DNA of 64,000 bases from contig NZ_JAJFAX010000007.1 of the NCBI RefSeq assembly GCF_019710475.1, forward strand, positions 124,001-188,000. Direction: 5' to 3'. The DNA is from Glycomyces sp. TRM65418 (GTDB lineage: Bacteria > Actinomycetota > Actinomycetes > Mycobacteriales > Micromonosporaceae). Under the pieces are notes generated by a model. It made no database searches. It was given only the letters and a program-made list of their open reading frames with translations, and was not told where the DNA came from. Shown here piece after piece: positions 29,233 through 38,574 of the stretch. Numbering within the stretch: position 1 is the first letter of the stretch; each line of letters opens with the position of its first letter. A program made the position numbers and the translations under genes.

Positions 29233-30513
29233 ATGCGGAATCCCCTGCAACGACCTCGGGCGCTGCTCGCCGCCGGAGCCGCGGCGGCGCTCGCGCTGAC
29301 CGCCGCCGCGTGCGGTGACAGCGGCGAGAGCGACGCCGACGTCACCTTCTGGCACATCCAGAACGAGGACCCCATGAAGTCCACCTGGGCGGCCATGGCC
29401 GACGAGTGGTCCGAAGAGGCGGGCCTCACCGTCGAGACCTCCGCCATCGCCGTGGAGGACTTCAAGACCCGCCTCTCCACCCAGACCCAGGCCGGGGACC
29501 TCCCCGACCTCTACAACACGTGGGGCGGCGGCGTCCTCGCCGAGCAGGTCGAGGCCGGACTCGTCCGCGACATCTCGGGGCTCGAATGCCTCGACAAGGT
29601 CAACCCGATCACCCTGGAGGCCTACACGATCGACGGGAAGGTCTACGCGATCCCGTTCGACCAGGGCGTCGTCGGCTTCTGGTACAACAAGGACCTCTTC
29701 GCCGAGGCCGGGATCACCGCACCCCCGACCACCTGGAGCGAGTTCACCGCGGCCGTCCAGCAGCTCAAGGACGCCGGCGTCACCCCGATCGCGCTCGGCG
29801 CCGCCGACAAGTGGCCCGTCCACTACTACTGGACCTACCTCTCGATGCGCCTGGTCGGCCTCGAAGGGCTCCAGGCCGCCGGCGAGGCGGGCGAGTTCTC
29901 CGACCCCGGCTTCACCGAGGCGGGCCGGCTGATGGCCGAACTCGCCGCCATGGAGCCGTTCCAGGAGGGCTTCGAGTCCGCCACCTACGGCGACGTCGAC
30001 GGCCAGGCCGCGACGATGGGCGAGGGCATCGCGGCCATGGAGCTCATGGGCCAGTGGGCCCCGCAGGTCCAGCGCGACGCCTCCGGCACCGAGGGCCCCG
30101 GCGACGCGCTCGGGTTCTTCCCCTTCCCCGCCGTCGAAGGCGGCCCCGGCGTCACGACCGAGTTCCTCGGCGGCGGCGGCGGTTTCGCGGCCGGCGCCGG
30201 AGCGCCGGACGAGATCGAGGACTTCATGTGCTACCTGCTCGAAGAGGAGAACCAGGCCCGGGCGGTCCAGGACGGCAACTTCTCGACCGTGGCCGCGAAC
30301 CCCGAGGAAGTGCTCCCCGAGCCGACGCCTGAGCAGCAGATGGTGGTCGAGGCGATGGCGACGGCCACCGGCACGCAGCTGTACCTCGACCAGGCCTACC
30401 CGCCCGCGATCGGCTCCACCATCAACGAGGCCTCCGAAGGCCTGGTGCTCGGCGAGATCACCCCGGAGGAGTTCGTCACGATGGTCAACGAGGCCTGGGC
30501 GGACGAACAGTGA
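29233..30513 (+). CDS. CUT1 sugar ABC transporter substrate-binding lipoprotein
   Basis: A 426-residue exported lipoprotein (signal peptide with LTAAAC lipobox, Cys27). The mature part has the family-1 solute-binding fold: DVTFWHIQNEDPMKSTWAAM, then YAIPFDQGVVGFWYNKDLFAEAGI, typical of oligosaccharide-binding proteins. It captures a sugar outside the membrane and hands it to the two permeases that follow. Its stop overlaps the next start (GTGA). The operon has no ATPase gene, which suggests a shared MsiK-type ATPase. The substrate is uncertain; the xylo-oligosaccharide-like operator motif is only a hint. Confidence 0.92.
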   Translation: MRNPLQRPRALLAAGAAAALALTAAACGDSGESDADVTFWHIQNEDPMKSTWAAMADEWSEEAGLTVETSAIAVEDFKTRLSTQTQAGDLPDLYNTWGGGVLAEQVEAGLVRDISGLECLDKVNPITLEAYTIDGKVYAIPFDQGVVGFWYNKDLFAEAGITAPPTTWSEFTAAVQQLKDAGVTPIALGAADKWPVHYYWTYLSMRLVGLEGLQAAGEAGEFSDPGFTEAGRLMAELAAMEPFQEGFESATYGDVDGQAATMGEGIAAMELMGQWAPQVQRDASGTEGPGDALGFFPFPAVEGGPGVTTEFLGGGGGFAAGAGAPDEIEDFMCYLLEEENQARAVQDGNFSTVAANPEEVLPEPTPEQQMVVEAMATATGTQLYLDQAYPPAIGSTINEASEGLVLGEITPEEFVTMVNEAWADEQ

Positions 30514-31499
30514 CCGTAGCCCCGATTCGGGATCGCACGCGGTCGGATGCCGCCCGCGCCGGCGACGGGGTGCCTCCCCGTCGCCGGCGCGGGCGGCGGC
30601 CCGACGCGGCCACGATGGCCGCGTTCATCGCTCCGGCCTTGATCCTGTTCCTGCTCTTCGTCATCGTCCCGGTCCTGTTCGCCGCGTACACGTCGTTCTT
30701 CGACTGGAACGGGCTCGGGGGCATCCCCACCGACTTCGTGGGCTTGGAGAACTTCCAGGCCCTGATCGCGGACGAGGTGTTCCTGGGCGACCTGTGGCGG
30801 ATCGGCCTCATCACGATGCTGTCGGTCGCGGTGCAGCTGCCGATGGCCTTCGGCCTGGCGATGCTGCTGCACCAGCGGTTCCCGGGGCGCACGGCGTTCC
30901 GGCTGCTGTTCTTCGTGCCCTACATCCTCACCGAGGCCGTCACGGCCGTCCTGTTCGGACTGATCTTCTCACCGCGGCGCGGCTTCGCCGACGCGGTGCT
31001 CGCCGGCCTCGGCTTCGACGGCCGGGTCGGCTGGCTCTCGGACCGCGGGCTCGTCCTCTTCGTGATCTTCGGGATCCTCACGTGGAAGTTCTTCGGCTTC
31101 CACATGATCCTGTACCTGGCCGGGCGCCAGAACATCCCCGAGGAGCTGTACGAGGCCGCCCGCGTGGACGGCGCGACCAGCAAGCAGCTGTTCCGGCACA
31201 TCACCCTGCCGCTCATGGGCCCGACGATCCGCATCACCGTGTTCCTCTCCGTGATCGGCACCGTGCAGCTGTTCGACCTGGTGTACGTGCTCACCAAGGG
31301 CGGGCCGTACCACGCGTCGGAGACGCTCGCGATCACCATGTACGACCAGGGGTTCGTGCGCAACCAGATCGGCTACGCCTCGGCCCTGTCGATCGCGATG
31401 TTCCTCATCAGCCTGCTCTTCGCCCTGATCTACCAGCGTTACGTGCTCAGCCGCGACCTCCAGGGCTCCCTCACCTCGACCGACGGAGGCCGTTCATGA
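30510..31499 (+). CDS. Sugar ABC transporter permease 1 (MalF-like)
   Basis: A 329-residue inner-membrane permease with about six helices after a basic cytoplasmic N-terminus (RRRRGRRPDAATMAAFIAPAL). The EAA loop that docks the ATPase reads EELYEAARVDGATSKQLFRHI near residues 210-230, followed by LPLMGPT. It belongs to the CUT1 family with the preceding binding protein. It starts with a GTG that overlaps the previous stop by 4 bp and ends overlapping the next permease by 4 bp, so the three genes are translationally coupled. Confidence 0.93.
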   Translation: MTVAPIRDRTRSDAARAGDGVPPRRRRGRRPDAATMAAFIAPALILFLLFVIVPVLFAAYTSFFDWNGLGGIPTDFVGLENFQALIADEVFLGDLWRIGLITMLSVAVQLPMAFGLAMLLHQRFPGRTAFRLLFFVPYILTEAVTAVLFGLIFSPRRGFADAVLAGLGFDGRVGWLSDRGLVLFVIFGILTWKFFGFHMILYLAGRQNIPEELYEAARVDGATSKQLFRHITLPLMGPTIRITVFLSVIGTVQLFDLVYVLTKGGPYHASETLAITMYDQGFVRNQIGYASALSIAMFLISLLFALIYQRYVLSRDLQGSLTSTDGGRS

Positions 31500-32548
31500 G
31501 CGTCGACACCGGCCGCGCGAGGCTTCTGCGCAACACCGGCTTCTACATCGCCGCGTTCCTCGCGACCGGGTTCGTGGCGACCCCGATCCTGTTCGCGCTC
31601 CTGGGCGGGTTCAAGGACAACCAGCAGCTGCGCGAGAACGCGCTCGGGCTGCCGAACCCGTGGCACGTCGAGCACTACGTCGACGTGCTCGCCAACGCCA
31701 CGTTCTGGCGGCAGCTGGGGAACTCGGTGTTCATCGCGCTGGCGACCACGTTCATCGTCGTGGCGGCGGCCGCGGCGGTCGCGTACGTGTTCGCGCGGTT
31801 CCAGTTCAAGGGCCGGGAAGGGCTGTTCACGCTGTTCGCGGCGGGCATGATGTTCCCGTTCGCGGTGGCGGTGCTGCCGCTGTTCATCATCCTGCGCACC
31901 TTCGAGATGCTCAACAGCCCGCTCGGGGTGATCCTGCCGCAGGCGGCCTTCGGGCTGCCGCTGACGATCATCATCCTGCGCAGCTTCTTCCGGCAGATCC
32001 CCGGCGAGGTCGAGGAGGCCGCGACGATCGACGGCGCGGGACCGTGGCGGTTCTTCATCCAGATCCTGCTGCCGATGTCGCGCCCGGTCATCGCGACGGT
32101 CTCGGTGCTGGCGCTCGTGGGCTCGTGGAACTCCTACCTGCTGCCGCTGGTGGTGCTCTCGAAGCCGACCTGGCAGACGCTCCCGCTGGGCGTCACGCAG
32201 TTCCAGGGCGAGTACTCGACGGAAACGGCGAAGGTGCTGGCGTTCGTCATGCTCGCGATGCTCCCGGCGCTGATCTTCTACGCGTTCGCTGAGCGGCATC
32301 TCATCAGCGGCTTGACCTCGGGCGGCACGAAGGGGTTAGCCGTCCGGAGACAGACGGGCCCGGAGGTCATGGGACGCCTCCGGGCCTGTCGGCCGTCCCG
32401 GCCCGGAACCGGATCGCCTGTCGGTCTGCCGCGTCGGGAACCGTCCTCGGGTCCGCGGCGTCCGAAGAGGCATGCAACCCAAACTCCTCATCGCACCCGC
32501 CGCGGCGGCGGTCCTCGCCGCGAGCGCGTGCACTTCGCAACCTGCTGA
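31496..32548 (+). CDS. Sugar ABC transporter permease 2 (MalG-like), read past expected stop
   Basis: The first 280 residues are a normal MalG-type permease with six helices and the EAA loop GEVEEAATIDGAGPWRFFIQILLP. The family normally stops at a C-terminus like GLTSGxxKG, exactly as the second importer in this window does (GLTSGAEKG). Here the frame reads GLTSGGTKG and then runs on for about 70 unrelated Arg/Pro-rich residues, through a strong hairpin and 77 bp into the next gene. A TAG lies one base out of frame at 32337-32339, right after the run AAGGGG. A one-base insertion in the G-run (mutation or sequencing error) explains this best; functional length would be about 280 residues. Confidence 0.9.
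   Translation: MSVDTGRARLLRNTGFYIAAFLATGFVATPILFALLGGFKDNQQLRENALGLPNPWHVEHYVDVLANATFWRQLGNSVFIALATTFIVVAAAAAVAYVFARFQFKGREGLFTLFAAGMMFPFAVAVLPLFIILRTFEMLNSPLGVILPQAAFGLPLTIIILRSFFRQIPGEVEEAATIDGAGPWRFFIQILLPMSRPVIATVSVLALVGSWNSYLLPLVVLSKPTWQTLPLGVTQFQGEYSTETAKVLAFVMLAMLPALIFYAFAERHLISGLTSGGTKGLAVRRQTGPEVMGRLRACRPSRPGTGSPVGLPRREPSSGPRRPKRHATQTPHRTRRGGGPRRERVHFATC
32353..32390 (+). terminator. Terminator of CUT1 operon
   Basis: A 14-bp stem (10 perfect GC-rich pairs, GGCCCGGAGG with CCTCCGGGCC) around a 10-base loop, placed just after the expected stop of permease 2 and inside its read-through extension. It supports an operon end near 32340. Confidence 0.75.
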
Positions 32549-34343
32549 CGCCGAGATCGTCGCGCTCCCCTGGGTGCCGGTCTCCGCGCAGCTCGCCGCC
32601 TACGAGTCGTGCGACGACGCGCTCGAGGGCATCCAGGAGGCGGCGGTGGCCGCGTTCACCGCTTGGAGGGACGAGTACGACCGGGGCGGCGGGATCGAGG
32701 ACTTCGCCGCCGCCGAAGAGTCCGACGGCGCCGGGGCGACCGCGGAGGACGGGTCGTTCTCCGAGACGAACAACGCGGTCGCGGGCGTGGACGAGCCGGA
32801 CCTGGTGAAGACCGACGGCACGTTCGTCTACAGCGTCGTCGGCCAGGTCCTGCGGGTGGTCGACACGCGCTCGTCCGCGGTGGTGGCCGAGCGGGAGCTG
32901 GACTCGTTCACGTGGGGGCACCGGCTGTTCCTCGGGGACGACGAGCTGCTGTTGATGCACACCGAGGACGTGGAGAGCGGCGAGGGGTACTTCAGTGAGT
33001 TCCGGCTCGAGCGGATCGATGCGGCCTCGCTGGAGACGCTGGACGCCTTCGCCATGGAGGGGTCCATGGTGGACGCCCGCCTGGTGGGGGGCGAGGTGCG
33101 GCTGGCGGTGGGCTCGCAGCCGCGGCTCGAGCCGGTGTGGGAGGAGATGTGGGAGGAGGACGCCGACGACGCGTCGGTCGCGGCGGCCGTGCGGGCCACC
33201 GAGATCGAGGACTGGCTGCCGGCGTTCAGCGTCAACGGCGACGGGCAGCGGGTCGACTGCGCCGCGGTCGCGCATCCCGAGCGGTTCACCGGCACGTCGG
33301 TGAGCGTCTTCGCGCTTCCGGCGGACGGCGACTGGACCGGGATCGAGCCGCAGACGGTCATGGTCGACGGCGAGACGGTCCACGGGACTGCCGACAGCCT
33401 CTACCTCGCCCACTACGACTACGCGTGGGGCGCGGCGGAGCCGGAGGCCGAGAGCGAGATCTACCGGTTCGTGTTCGAGGGCGGGCGGGCGCGTCTGGCG
33501 GGCGAGGCGGCCGTGCCGGGGTCGCTGCTGAACCAGTACTCGCTGAGCGAGTACGGCGGTCATCTGCGGGTGGCGACGACCGAGAACGAGGCGATGGGCT
33601 GGTGGGGCGGCGGCTGCGGGCCGGCGGCCGTCTGCGCGTGGGACGGGGGGAGCGCCGCGGAGGAGCCGTCGAAGTCGACGGTGACGGTGTTCGCGGTCGG
33701 CGAGGACTCGTTGACCGAGACCGGTTCGGTGACCGATCTGGGTGTGGACGAGCGGATCTACGCGGTCCGGTTCATCGGCGACACCGGTTACGTGGTGACG
33801 TTCCGCCAGACCGATCCGCTGTACACCGTGGACTTGTCGGATCCGGCGAATCCGGTGGTCACCGGGGAGTTGAAGATCACCGGTTTCTCGGCCTACCTGC
33901 ATCCGGTCGGGGAGGACCGGCTGCTCGGCGTCGGCCAGGAGGCCACTACGGAGGGGTTCGCCACGGGCCTGCAGGTGAGCCTGTTCGACGTGGGCGCGGC
34001 GGAGGCGGCGGTGCTGGACCAGTACTACTGGGAGGGCGCCGACTCGTCGGTCCAGTGGGACCCGCACGCGTTCCTGTACTGGGCGGAGACGGGAGTCGCC
34101 GTGGTGCCCGCGCAGGAGTGGGACGAGGGCGACCCTCGGGCCGGCGCGGTGGTCCTCGACGTCGGGGGCGGATCCCTGACGCAGGCGGCCTGGATCGAGC
34201 ACCGGGTCGGCGGGGACTCGTACGAGCGGGAGATCGTGCGTTCGCTGGTGATCGGCGACGAGCTGTGGACGGTCTCGCATGCGGGGCTCCAGGCGAACGC
34301 GCTGGGCGGGGACTACGAGCGGATCTCCTGGACGGGCTTCTAG
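32472..34343 (+). CDS. Secreted beta-propeller lipoprotein (PF09826 type)
   Basis: A 623-residue exported lipoprotein with lipobox LAASAC (Cys20). The signature SETNNAVAGVDEPDLVKTDG at about 95-114 and the following blade-like strands (FVYSVVGQVLRVVDTRSSAVV) identify the actinobacterial/archaeal beta-propeller family of unknown function. Further blades include VFAVGEDSLTETGSV, YAVRFIGDTGYVVTFRQTDP and TVDLSDPANPVVTGELKITG. It may mediate surface protein or ligand interaction. It starts at an ATG inside the read-through region of the permease, after the operon terminator; I see no strong ribosome site. It is followed by a bidirectional terminator. Confidence 0.9.
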   Translation: MQPKLLIAPAAAAVLAASACTSQPADAEIVALPWVPVSAQLAAYESCDDALEGIQEAAVAAFTAWRDEYDRGGGIEDFAAAEESDGAGATAEDGSFSETNNAVAGVDEPDLVKTDGTFVYSVVGQVLRVVDTRSSAVVAERELDSFTWGHRLFLGDDELLLMHTEDVESGEGYFSEFRLERIDAASLETLDAFAMEGSMVDARLVGGEVRLAVGSQPRLEPVWEEMWEEDADDASVAAAVRATEIEDWLPAFSVNGDGQRVDCAAVAHPERFTGTSVSVFALPADGDWTGIEPQTVMVDGETVHGTADSLYLAHYDYAWGAAEPEAESEIYRFVFEGGRARLAGEAAVPGSLLNQYSLSEYGGHLRVATTENEAMGWWGGGCGPAAVCAWDGGSAAEEPSKSTVTVFAVGEDSLTETGSVTDLGVDERIYAVRFIGDTGYVVTFRQTDPLYTVDLSDPANPVVTGELKITGFSAYLHPVGEDRLLGVGQEATTEGFATGLQVSLFDVGAAEAAVLDQYYWEGADSSVQWDPHAFLYWAETGVAVVPAQEWDEGDPRAGAVVLDVGGGSLTQAAWIEHRVGGDSYEREIVRSLVIGDELWTVSHAGLQANALGGDYERISWTGF

Positions 34344-34356
34344 GCCCGGGGAAGCA

Positions 34357-34391
34357 GGGCCCGCACCGCTTTCGGGTGGCGGTGCGGGCCC
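34357..34391. terminator. Bidirectional terminator between convergent genes
   Basis: GGGCCCGCACCGC (34357-34369) pairs perfectly with 34379-34391, with a 9-base loop, between the beta-propeller gene and the family-5 binding protein. Confidence 0.8.
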
Positions 34392-34430
34392 GTTGCGGCC
34401 GGCGGTTCGGGCGGTCGTCGCCCGGGGCCG

Positions 34431-36146
34431 TCAGTCGGCCCTGCTGATCTGGGTGAGCATTCGGACGCCGCCGAGGCCCCACATCTCGTTCCAGAAGCTC
34501 GGGTAGGCGCCGGGCGTGTCGGTGTCACCGGAGGGCCAGCCGGTCCAGACCGCGTTGGAGGCCTGGGACCAGGCGCCGTTGTACCAGATCGGGATGGCGG
34601 GGAGGTCGCGCATCGCGATGCGCTGGAGTTCGGCGATGACCTCGGGGTAGCGGGGGTCGTCGGTGGCGAGGGTGGCGAGTTCCTGCGTGAGTTCCCAGGC
34701 GAGGTCGTCCTCCCATCGTGAGAAGTTGGCGAGGCGCTGGGTGTCGCGGACGGGGAGTTCGAACAGGTAATGGAAGTGGCTCCAGGGGGAGTTCGTGACC
34801 CAGGTGCGGTTGTTGATGAGCAGGTCGAAGTCGCCGTTCTCACGGGCGGCGTCGACCTCGGCGGCGTCGAGGAAGACGGCGGTGACGTTGATGCCGACGT
34901 CGGAGAGGTCGCTGGCGATCGATCGTGCGGCCGCCTCCCAGTCGGTCCAGCCGGCGGGGACGATGATCTGCATCTCGATCGGGTCGCCCTCGAGGGTCTC
35001 GACGAAGCCGTCGCCGTCCTCGTCGCGGTACCCGGCCTCGGCGAGGAGGTCGAGGGCGGTGGAGGGCTCGAACACGAAGCCGAGTTCGCCGACGGCCTCC
35101 GCGTCGTAGTACCGCTCCCAGATCGGCAGGAGCCCGGTGGGGTGCGCCTCGCTGACCATGCCGCCGTAGACGGCGTCCACGATCTGGCCCGGGCTGATCG
35201 CGTGGGCCATCGCCCGGCGGAACGCGGGGTCGTCGAGCGGTTCGCGCGTGGTGTTCGGGATGAGCATGGCGGTGTTCACCGGGGCCATGAACGGCGGCTT
35301 GTCGAAGTAGGTGCTCAGCTCCGGTTCGCCTTGGAGGAAGTCGGAGACGCCCGGCATGAAGTTGTTGGCCAGGTCGAGGCGGCCTTCGACGAGCATGTTG
35401 AGGATGTCGGCGTTGCCGAGGGTCACGAGGTCCACGATGTATCGGGGCCGCACTTCGAGGCCGAGCGCCTCGGTGGCCCACCAGCCGTCCCGTTTGACCC
35501 AGGCGATCTGCGCCTCGTCGAAGCTGTGCACTTCGTAGGGGCCGGTGACCACCGGGTTCGCGTCGAGGGGGCCGTCTCGGAGTTCGTCCTCAGTGTACGC
35601 CTCGAAGACGTGCTTCGGGACGATCTCGTTGGTGTAGAGGAGGTTGTCCCATTCCTGCCGGCGCGCTTCGGCGAAGCGGAACCGCACCGTCCGCTCGTCG
35701 ACGACTTCGGCCGTCTCGAGCCAGTCCCAGACGTTCGCGTACGGGACGCCTTCGATCTTGCCGAGTTCGAAGGTGAAGGCGACGTCGTCGGCGGTGAACG
35801 GGGTGCCGTCGCTCCACTCGACACCGCTGCGCAGCCGGAGTTCGTACTCGTTCCCGGAGGTCCATTCGCCGGATTCGGCGAGCCACGGGCTGAGGCGCTG
35901 CTCCACGGTGTCGAACACGAAGAGGTACTCGTAGCCGAGGCCGCTGAGGCCGGTGACCCCGCCCGCCGAGATCGGGTTGAAATCGCCGGGGGGACCCCAG
36001 GCGGTGCCGGTCGAGTACAGGGTCTCGCCGCGCGGGAACTCGTCGTTCCCGTCGCCGCCGTCCTCCGGGCTCTCGTCATCGGTGCACGCGGCCGTGGCGA
36101 GGGCCGCCGTGGCGAAGAGCGCGGGTAGGTGTCGCCTCTTGGTCAT
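34431..36146 (-). CDS. ABC transporter family-5 substrate-binding lipoprotein
   Basis: A 571-residue lipoprotein (lipobox ATAAC, Cys21) with an acidic linker and then the SBP_bac_5 fold used for peptides and, in several thermophiles and actinobacteria, cello- or other beta-linked oligosaccharides. Visible family segments are YEYLFVFDTVEQRLSPWLAE, LRSGVEWSDGTPFTADDVAFT and the late NNRTWVTNSPWSHFHYLF. No permease or ATPase genes are adjacent, so it is an orphan receptor. A CebR-like box lies far upstream. Substrate is unresolved: the sequence resembles the oligosaccharide-binding subgroup in its SPWxHFHYLF segment, but this is weak evidence. Confidence 0.88.
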   Translation of the reverse strand: MTKRRHLPALFATAALATAACTDDESPEDGGDGNDEFPRGETLYSTGTAWGPPGDFNPISAGGVTGLSGLGYEYLFVFDTVEQRLSPWLAESGEWTSGNEYELRLRSGVEWSDGTPFTADDVAFTFELGKIEGVPYANVWDWLETAEVVDERTVRFRFAEARRQEWDNLLYTNEIVPKHVFEAYTEDELRDGPLDANPVVTGPYEVHSFDEAQIAWVKRDGWWATEALGLEVRPRYIVDLVTLGNADILNMLVEGRLDLANNFMPGVSDFLQGEPELSTYFDKPPFMAPVNTAMLIPNTTREPLDDPAFRRAMAHAISPGQIVDAVYGGMVSEAHPTGLLPIWERYYDAEAVGELGFVFEPSTALDLLAEAGYRDEDGDGFVETLEGDPIEMQIIVPAGWTDWEAAARSIASDLSDVGINVTAVFLDAAEVDAARENGDFDLLINNRTWVTNSPWSHFHYLFELPVRDTQRLANFSRWEDDLAWELTQELATLATDDPRYPEVIAELQRIAMRDLPAIPIWYNGAWSQASNAVWTGWPSGDTDTPGAYPSFWNEMWGLGGVRMLTQISRAD

Positions 36147-36614
36147 GTCAGTGCTGCTTTCGATTCGAGGGATGACGTGCCTCGTCGTTGCTCGGAGCAG
36201 GGATCGAATGCAGGGAGGGACGGCATTCGCGCCCGATCAACGACGCCGAGGAGGCGCGTCATTGCGAGGCGGATCCGCGACTGTCGGGTTGCGACCACGG
36301 ATCAGGGGAGCCTTCCCGTGGGGGAGGGCTCTGAATGCCGGTGCGCGAGCGCGGGTGCGTGCGGGGTCGCCGCGCCGGAATGCGCGGTCTCGCGATGGTT
36401 TCACGCTATCGCAATGCGGCGACGAACGCCGACCGCCGAAATCCGGAATGCCCGGTCATTGCGCCCGTGTAAAGGCCAGATATCGTGCATGGCGGTGGAA
36501 TCGCTCCAACGATGCGGCGTACTTCGATATGAAATCGAGACGGGCGAGTCCCTCGATGACGATGCGATTCGCACCAAAAGCGACTGTCGCCCTTCTCCGT
36601 CCGGATGCGCGAGC
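36147..36614. other. 468-bp promoter region of the family-5 binding protein
   Basis: No gene. It contains TGGAATCGCTCCAA at 36496-36509, matching 11 of 14 positions of the Streptomyces cellobiose-repressor box TGGGAGCGCTCCCA. It is 350 bp upstream of the start, which makes the match tentative. The rest shows no clear promoter. Confidence 0.4.
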
Positions 36615-36642
36615 GGGGCCCGCGCCGAGCGGCGCGGGCCCC
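36615..36642 (-). terminator. Terminator of DrrAB-like operon
   Basis: GGGGCCCGCGCC-GAGC-GGCGCGGGCCCC, perfect 12-bp stem, 35 bp beyond the permease stop. Confidence 0.8.
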
Positions 36643-36677
36643 TTCCTGTTTCCCTCAGGCTCGTTCGGTCGCGGCGG

Positions 36678-37514
36678 CTAGCGACCGAGGTTCTGGAACT
36701 TCCGCACCGCGAGCGGCAGGAAGATCGCGGTGATGATCACCGGCCACACGATCGCGGCCAGCAGGGCGTGCTGCTCGGGCCACGAGTCCCCGATCGCCGC
36801 GGGGTTGCCGAAGAGCTCGCGGATGGCGGTCGCGGTGGCCGAGACCGGGTTCCACGCGGCGATCGCGCCGAGCCAGCCGGGCATGAGCTCGGGCGGGGTG
36901 AACACCGAGGAGACCATGCCGAACGGGAACGCGATCGCGAAGAGGTTCCCGGCCTGGGTGACGTCCTTGACCAGGAGGCCGAGCCAGACGCCGACCCAGA
37001 TGAGCGCGAACCGCAGCCACAGGAGGATCGCGAACGCGCCCAGGGTCTCCCAGAAGGTGCCCTCCGAACGCCAGCCGATGACCAGGGCGATCACGAACAG
37101 CACGAACAGGTCCACGGCGGCGTGGAGGGTGTCGGCGATGTTGCGGCCCACGACGACCGCGGAGGAGGCCATCGGCATCGAGCGCACCCGGTCGATGAAG
37201 CCCTTCTCCTTCGCCTCGGCCACGGCCCACGCGGTGTTGGTGAAGCCGAAGGCCATGGTCATGGCGAACATGCCGGGCATGGCGTAGGCGACGTAGTCGA
37301 CGCCGGCGCCCTGGCCGGTGACGTCCATGGCGGAGCCGAAGACGTAGACGAACAGCAGCACCATGACGATCGGGAAGCCGAGCTGCCAGGCGAAGTTCAC
37401 GGGCTGTCGCCACAGGTGGGTGAACTCCTGGCCGACGATGGCCCGGTAGTCGTGGAGCGTCCATTTGATGCGGCCGCCGAGGGTCTCGTCGGGCACCGGG
37501 GCGAGGGTGGTCAC
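36678..37514 (-). CDS. ABC-2 type exporter permease (DrrB-like)
   Basis: 278 residues with six hydrophobic helices of the ABC-2 exporter type. After a cytoplasmic N-terminus ([20 protein letters not shown]) come helix 1, the conserved [22 protein letters not shown] coupling segment and the late [31 protein letters not shown], both typical of DrrB/daunorubicin-type permeases. It pairs with the ATPase gene, whose stop its GTG start overlaps by 4 bp. The substrate is likely a lipophilic drug or lipid; it cannot be named from sequence. Control by the divergent TetR is likely. Confidence 0.92.
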   Translation of the reverse strand: MTTLAPVPDETLGGRIKWTLHDYRAIVGQEFTHLWRQPVNFAWQLGFPIVMVLLFVYVFGSAMDVTGQGAGVDYVAYAMPGMFAMTMAFGFTNTAWAVAEAKEKGFIDRVRSMPMASSAVVVGRNIADTLHAAVDLFVLFVIALVIGWRSEGTFWETLGAFAILLWLRFALIWVGVWLGLLVKDVTQAGNLFAIAFPFGMVSSVFTPPELMPGWLGAIAAWNPVSATATAIRELFGNPAAIGDSWPEQHALLAAIVWPVIITAIFLPLAVRKFQNLGR

Positions 37515-38488
37515 AGCCGGTCCTCCTTCTTCTTGGTCGCAGTGTCGTTCGGGGAGGCGCCGATGAGTTCGAGGAAGGCCTCGTCGAGGGTGGGGCGGCG
37601 CAGGCCGATGTCGGCGACGGTGAGCCGCTTGTCCTGCACCGCGGTGGCGGCCGCGGTGAGCGCCGCGACCGGTTCCCCGACCGGTGCCGAGACGCTGGAC
37701 GCGCCCTCGTCGGTGGTGGTCTCCCCCTGCGCGAGCGCGGCGACGATCTCGCGCAGGACGGGCAGGTCCCCGGGGTCGGCGGCGACGATCTCGAGCCGGT
37801 CGGCGCCCATGCGGCGCTTGAGCCCGGCGGGGGTGTCGTCGACGAGGTTGCGGCCGTGGTCGATGACGGCGATGCGGTCGCAGAGGCGGTCGGCCTCGTC
37901 GAGGTAGTGGGTGGTGAGGACGACGGTGGTGCCGTCGGCGGCCAGGCCGGAGACGGCGTCCCAGACCTCGCGGCGCCCGGCCGGGTCAAGGCCGGTGGTC
38001 GGCTCGTCCAGGAACAGCACCTGCGGGGCGAGGATCATGCTGGCGGCCAGGTCGAGGCGGCGCTTCATGCCGCCGGAGAAGCCCTTGGCCTGGCGGTCGG
38101 CGGCCTCGGCGAGGCCGAACTGGGCGAGGAGCTGGTCGGCGCGCTCGCGGGCCCGGCTCTTGGTGAGGCGGAAGAGCTTGCCGAAGAGGACGAGGTTCTG
38201 GCGGGCGGTGAGGAGGTCGTCCACGGCGGTCTGCTGGCCGGTGAGGCCGATGCGGCGGCGTACTTGGCGGGCGTCGCGGCCGACGTCGAACCCGGCGACG
38301 GCGGCGGTGCCGGTGTCGAAGCGCAGCAGGGTGGTGAGGATGCGGACGGTGGTGGTCTTGCCGGCGCCGTTCGGGCCGAGGAGGCCCAGGACGGTGCCGG
38401 CTTCGGCGGCGAGGTCGAAGCCGTCGAGGGCGGCGGTGTCCTTGAATCGTTTGCCGAGGTTGTTGGCCTCGACAGTGGTGGTCGGCAT
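37511..38488 (-). CDS. ABC exporter ATP-binding protein (DrrA-like)
   Basis: A 325-residue ATPase. Walker [11 protein letters not shown]-loop ([13 protein letters not shown]), signature FSGGMKRRL, Walker [15 protein letters not shown] and the switch histidine in [12 protein letters not shown] are all intact. The C-terminal extension (about 80 residues after the ATPase core, ending [20 protein letters not shown]) is the DrrA-type domain. The ATG at 38488 fits the family start; a frame extending to 38533 crosses the operator. It is the first gene of the operon, preceded by the AATCGGGTACG inverted repeat shared with the divergent tetR. Confidence 0.94.
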   Translation of the reverse strand: MPTTTVEANNLGKRFKDTAALDGFDLAAEAGTVLGLLGPNGAGKTTTVRILTTLLRFDTGTAAVAGFDVGRDARQVRRRIGLTGQQTAVDDLLTARQNLVLFGKLFRLTKSRARERADQLLAQFGLAEAADRQAKGFSGGMKRRLDLAASMILAPQVLFLDEPTTGLDPAGRREVWDAVSGLAADGTTVVLTTHYLDEADRLCDRIAVIDHGRNLVDDTPAGLKRRMGADRLEIVAADPGDLPVLREIVAALAQGETTTDEGASSVSAPVGEPVAALTAAATAVQDKRLTVADIGLRRPTLDEAFLELIGASPNDTATKKKEDRL

Positions 38489-38503
38489 GGTCGGGTCCCT
38501 TTC

Positions 38504-38548
38504 AATCGGGTACGCTGTACCCAGTAATAGCATACAACGTACCCGATT
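38504..38548. promoter_or_regulatory. Operator between drrAB-like operon and tetR
   Basis: AATCGGGTACG at 38504-38514 is repeated inverted at 38538-38548 (centres 34 bp apart); within it GGGTAC-GCT-GTACCC (38508-38522) is a compact palindrome. The AT-rich stretch between carries the divergent promoters. It should bind the adjacent TetR protein. Confidence 0.75.
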
Positions 38549-38574
38549 ATCAAGCGCGTTATCATGAGGCCCCT

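Noticed and set aside
28928..29233. Integrated element at the tRNA-Gly
   Set aside because: No integrase, no repeated tRNA 3' end and no change in base composition; the tRNA is followed directly by its own terminator and an ordinary sugar operon.
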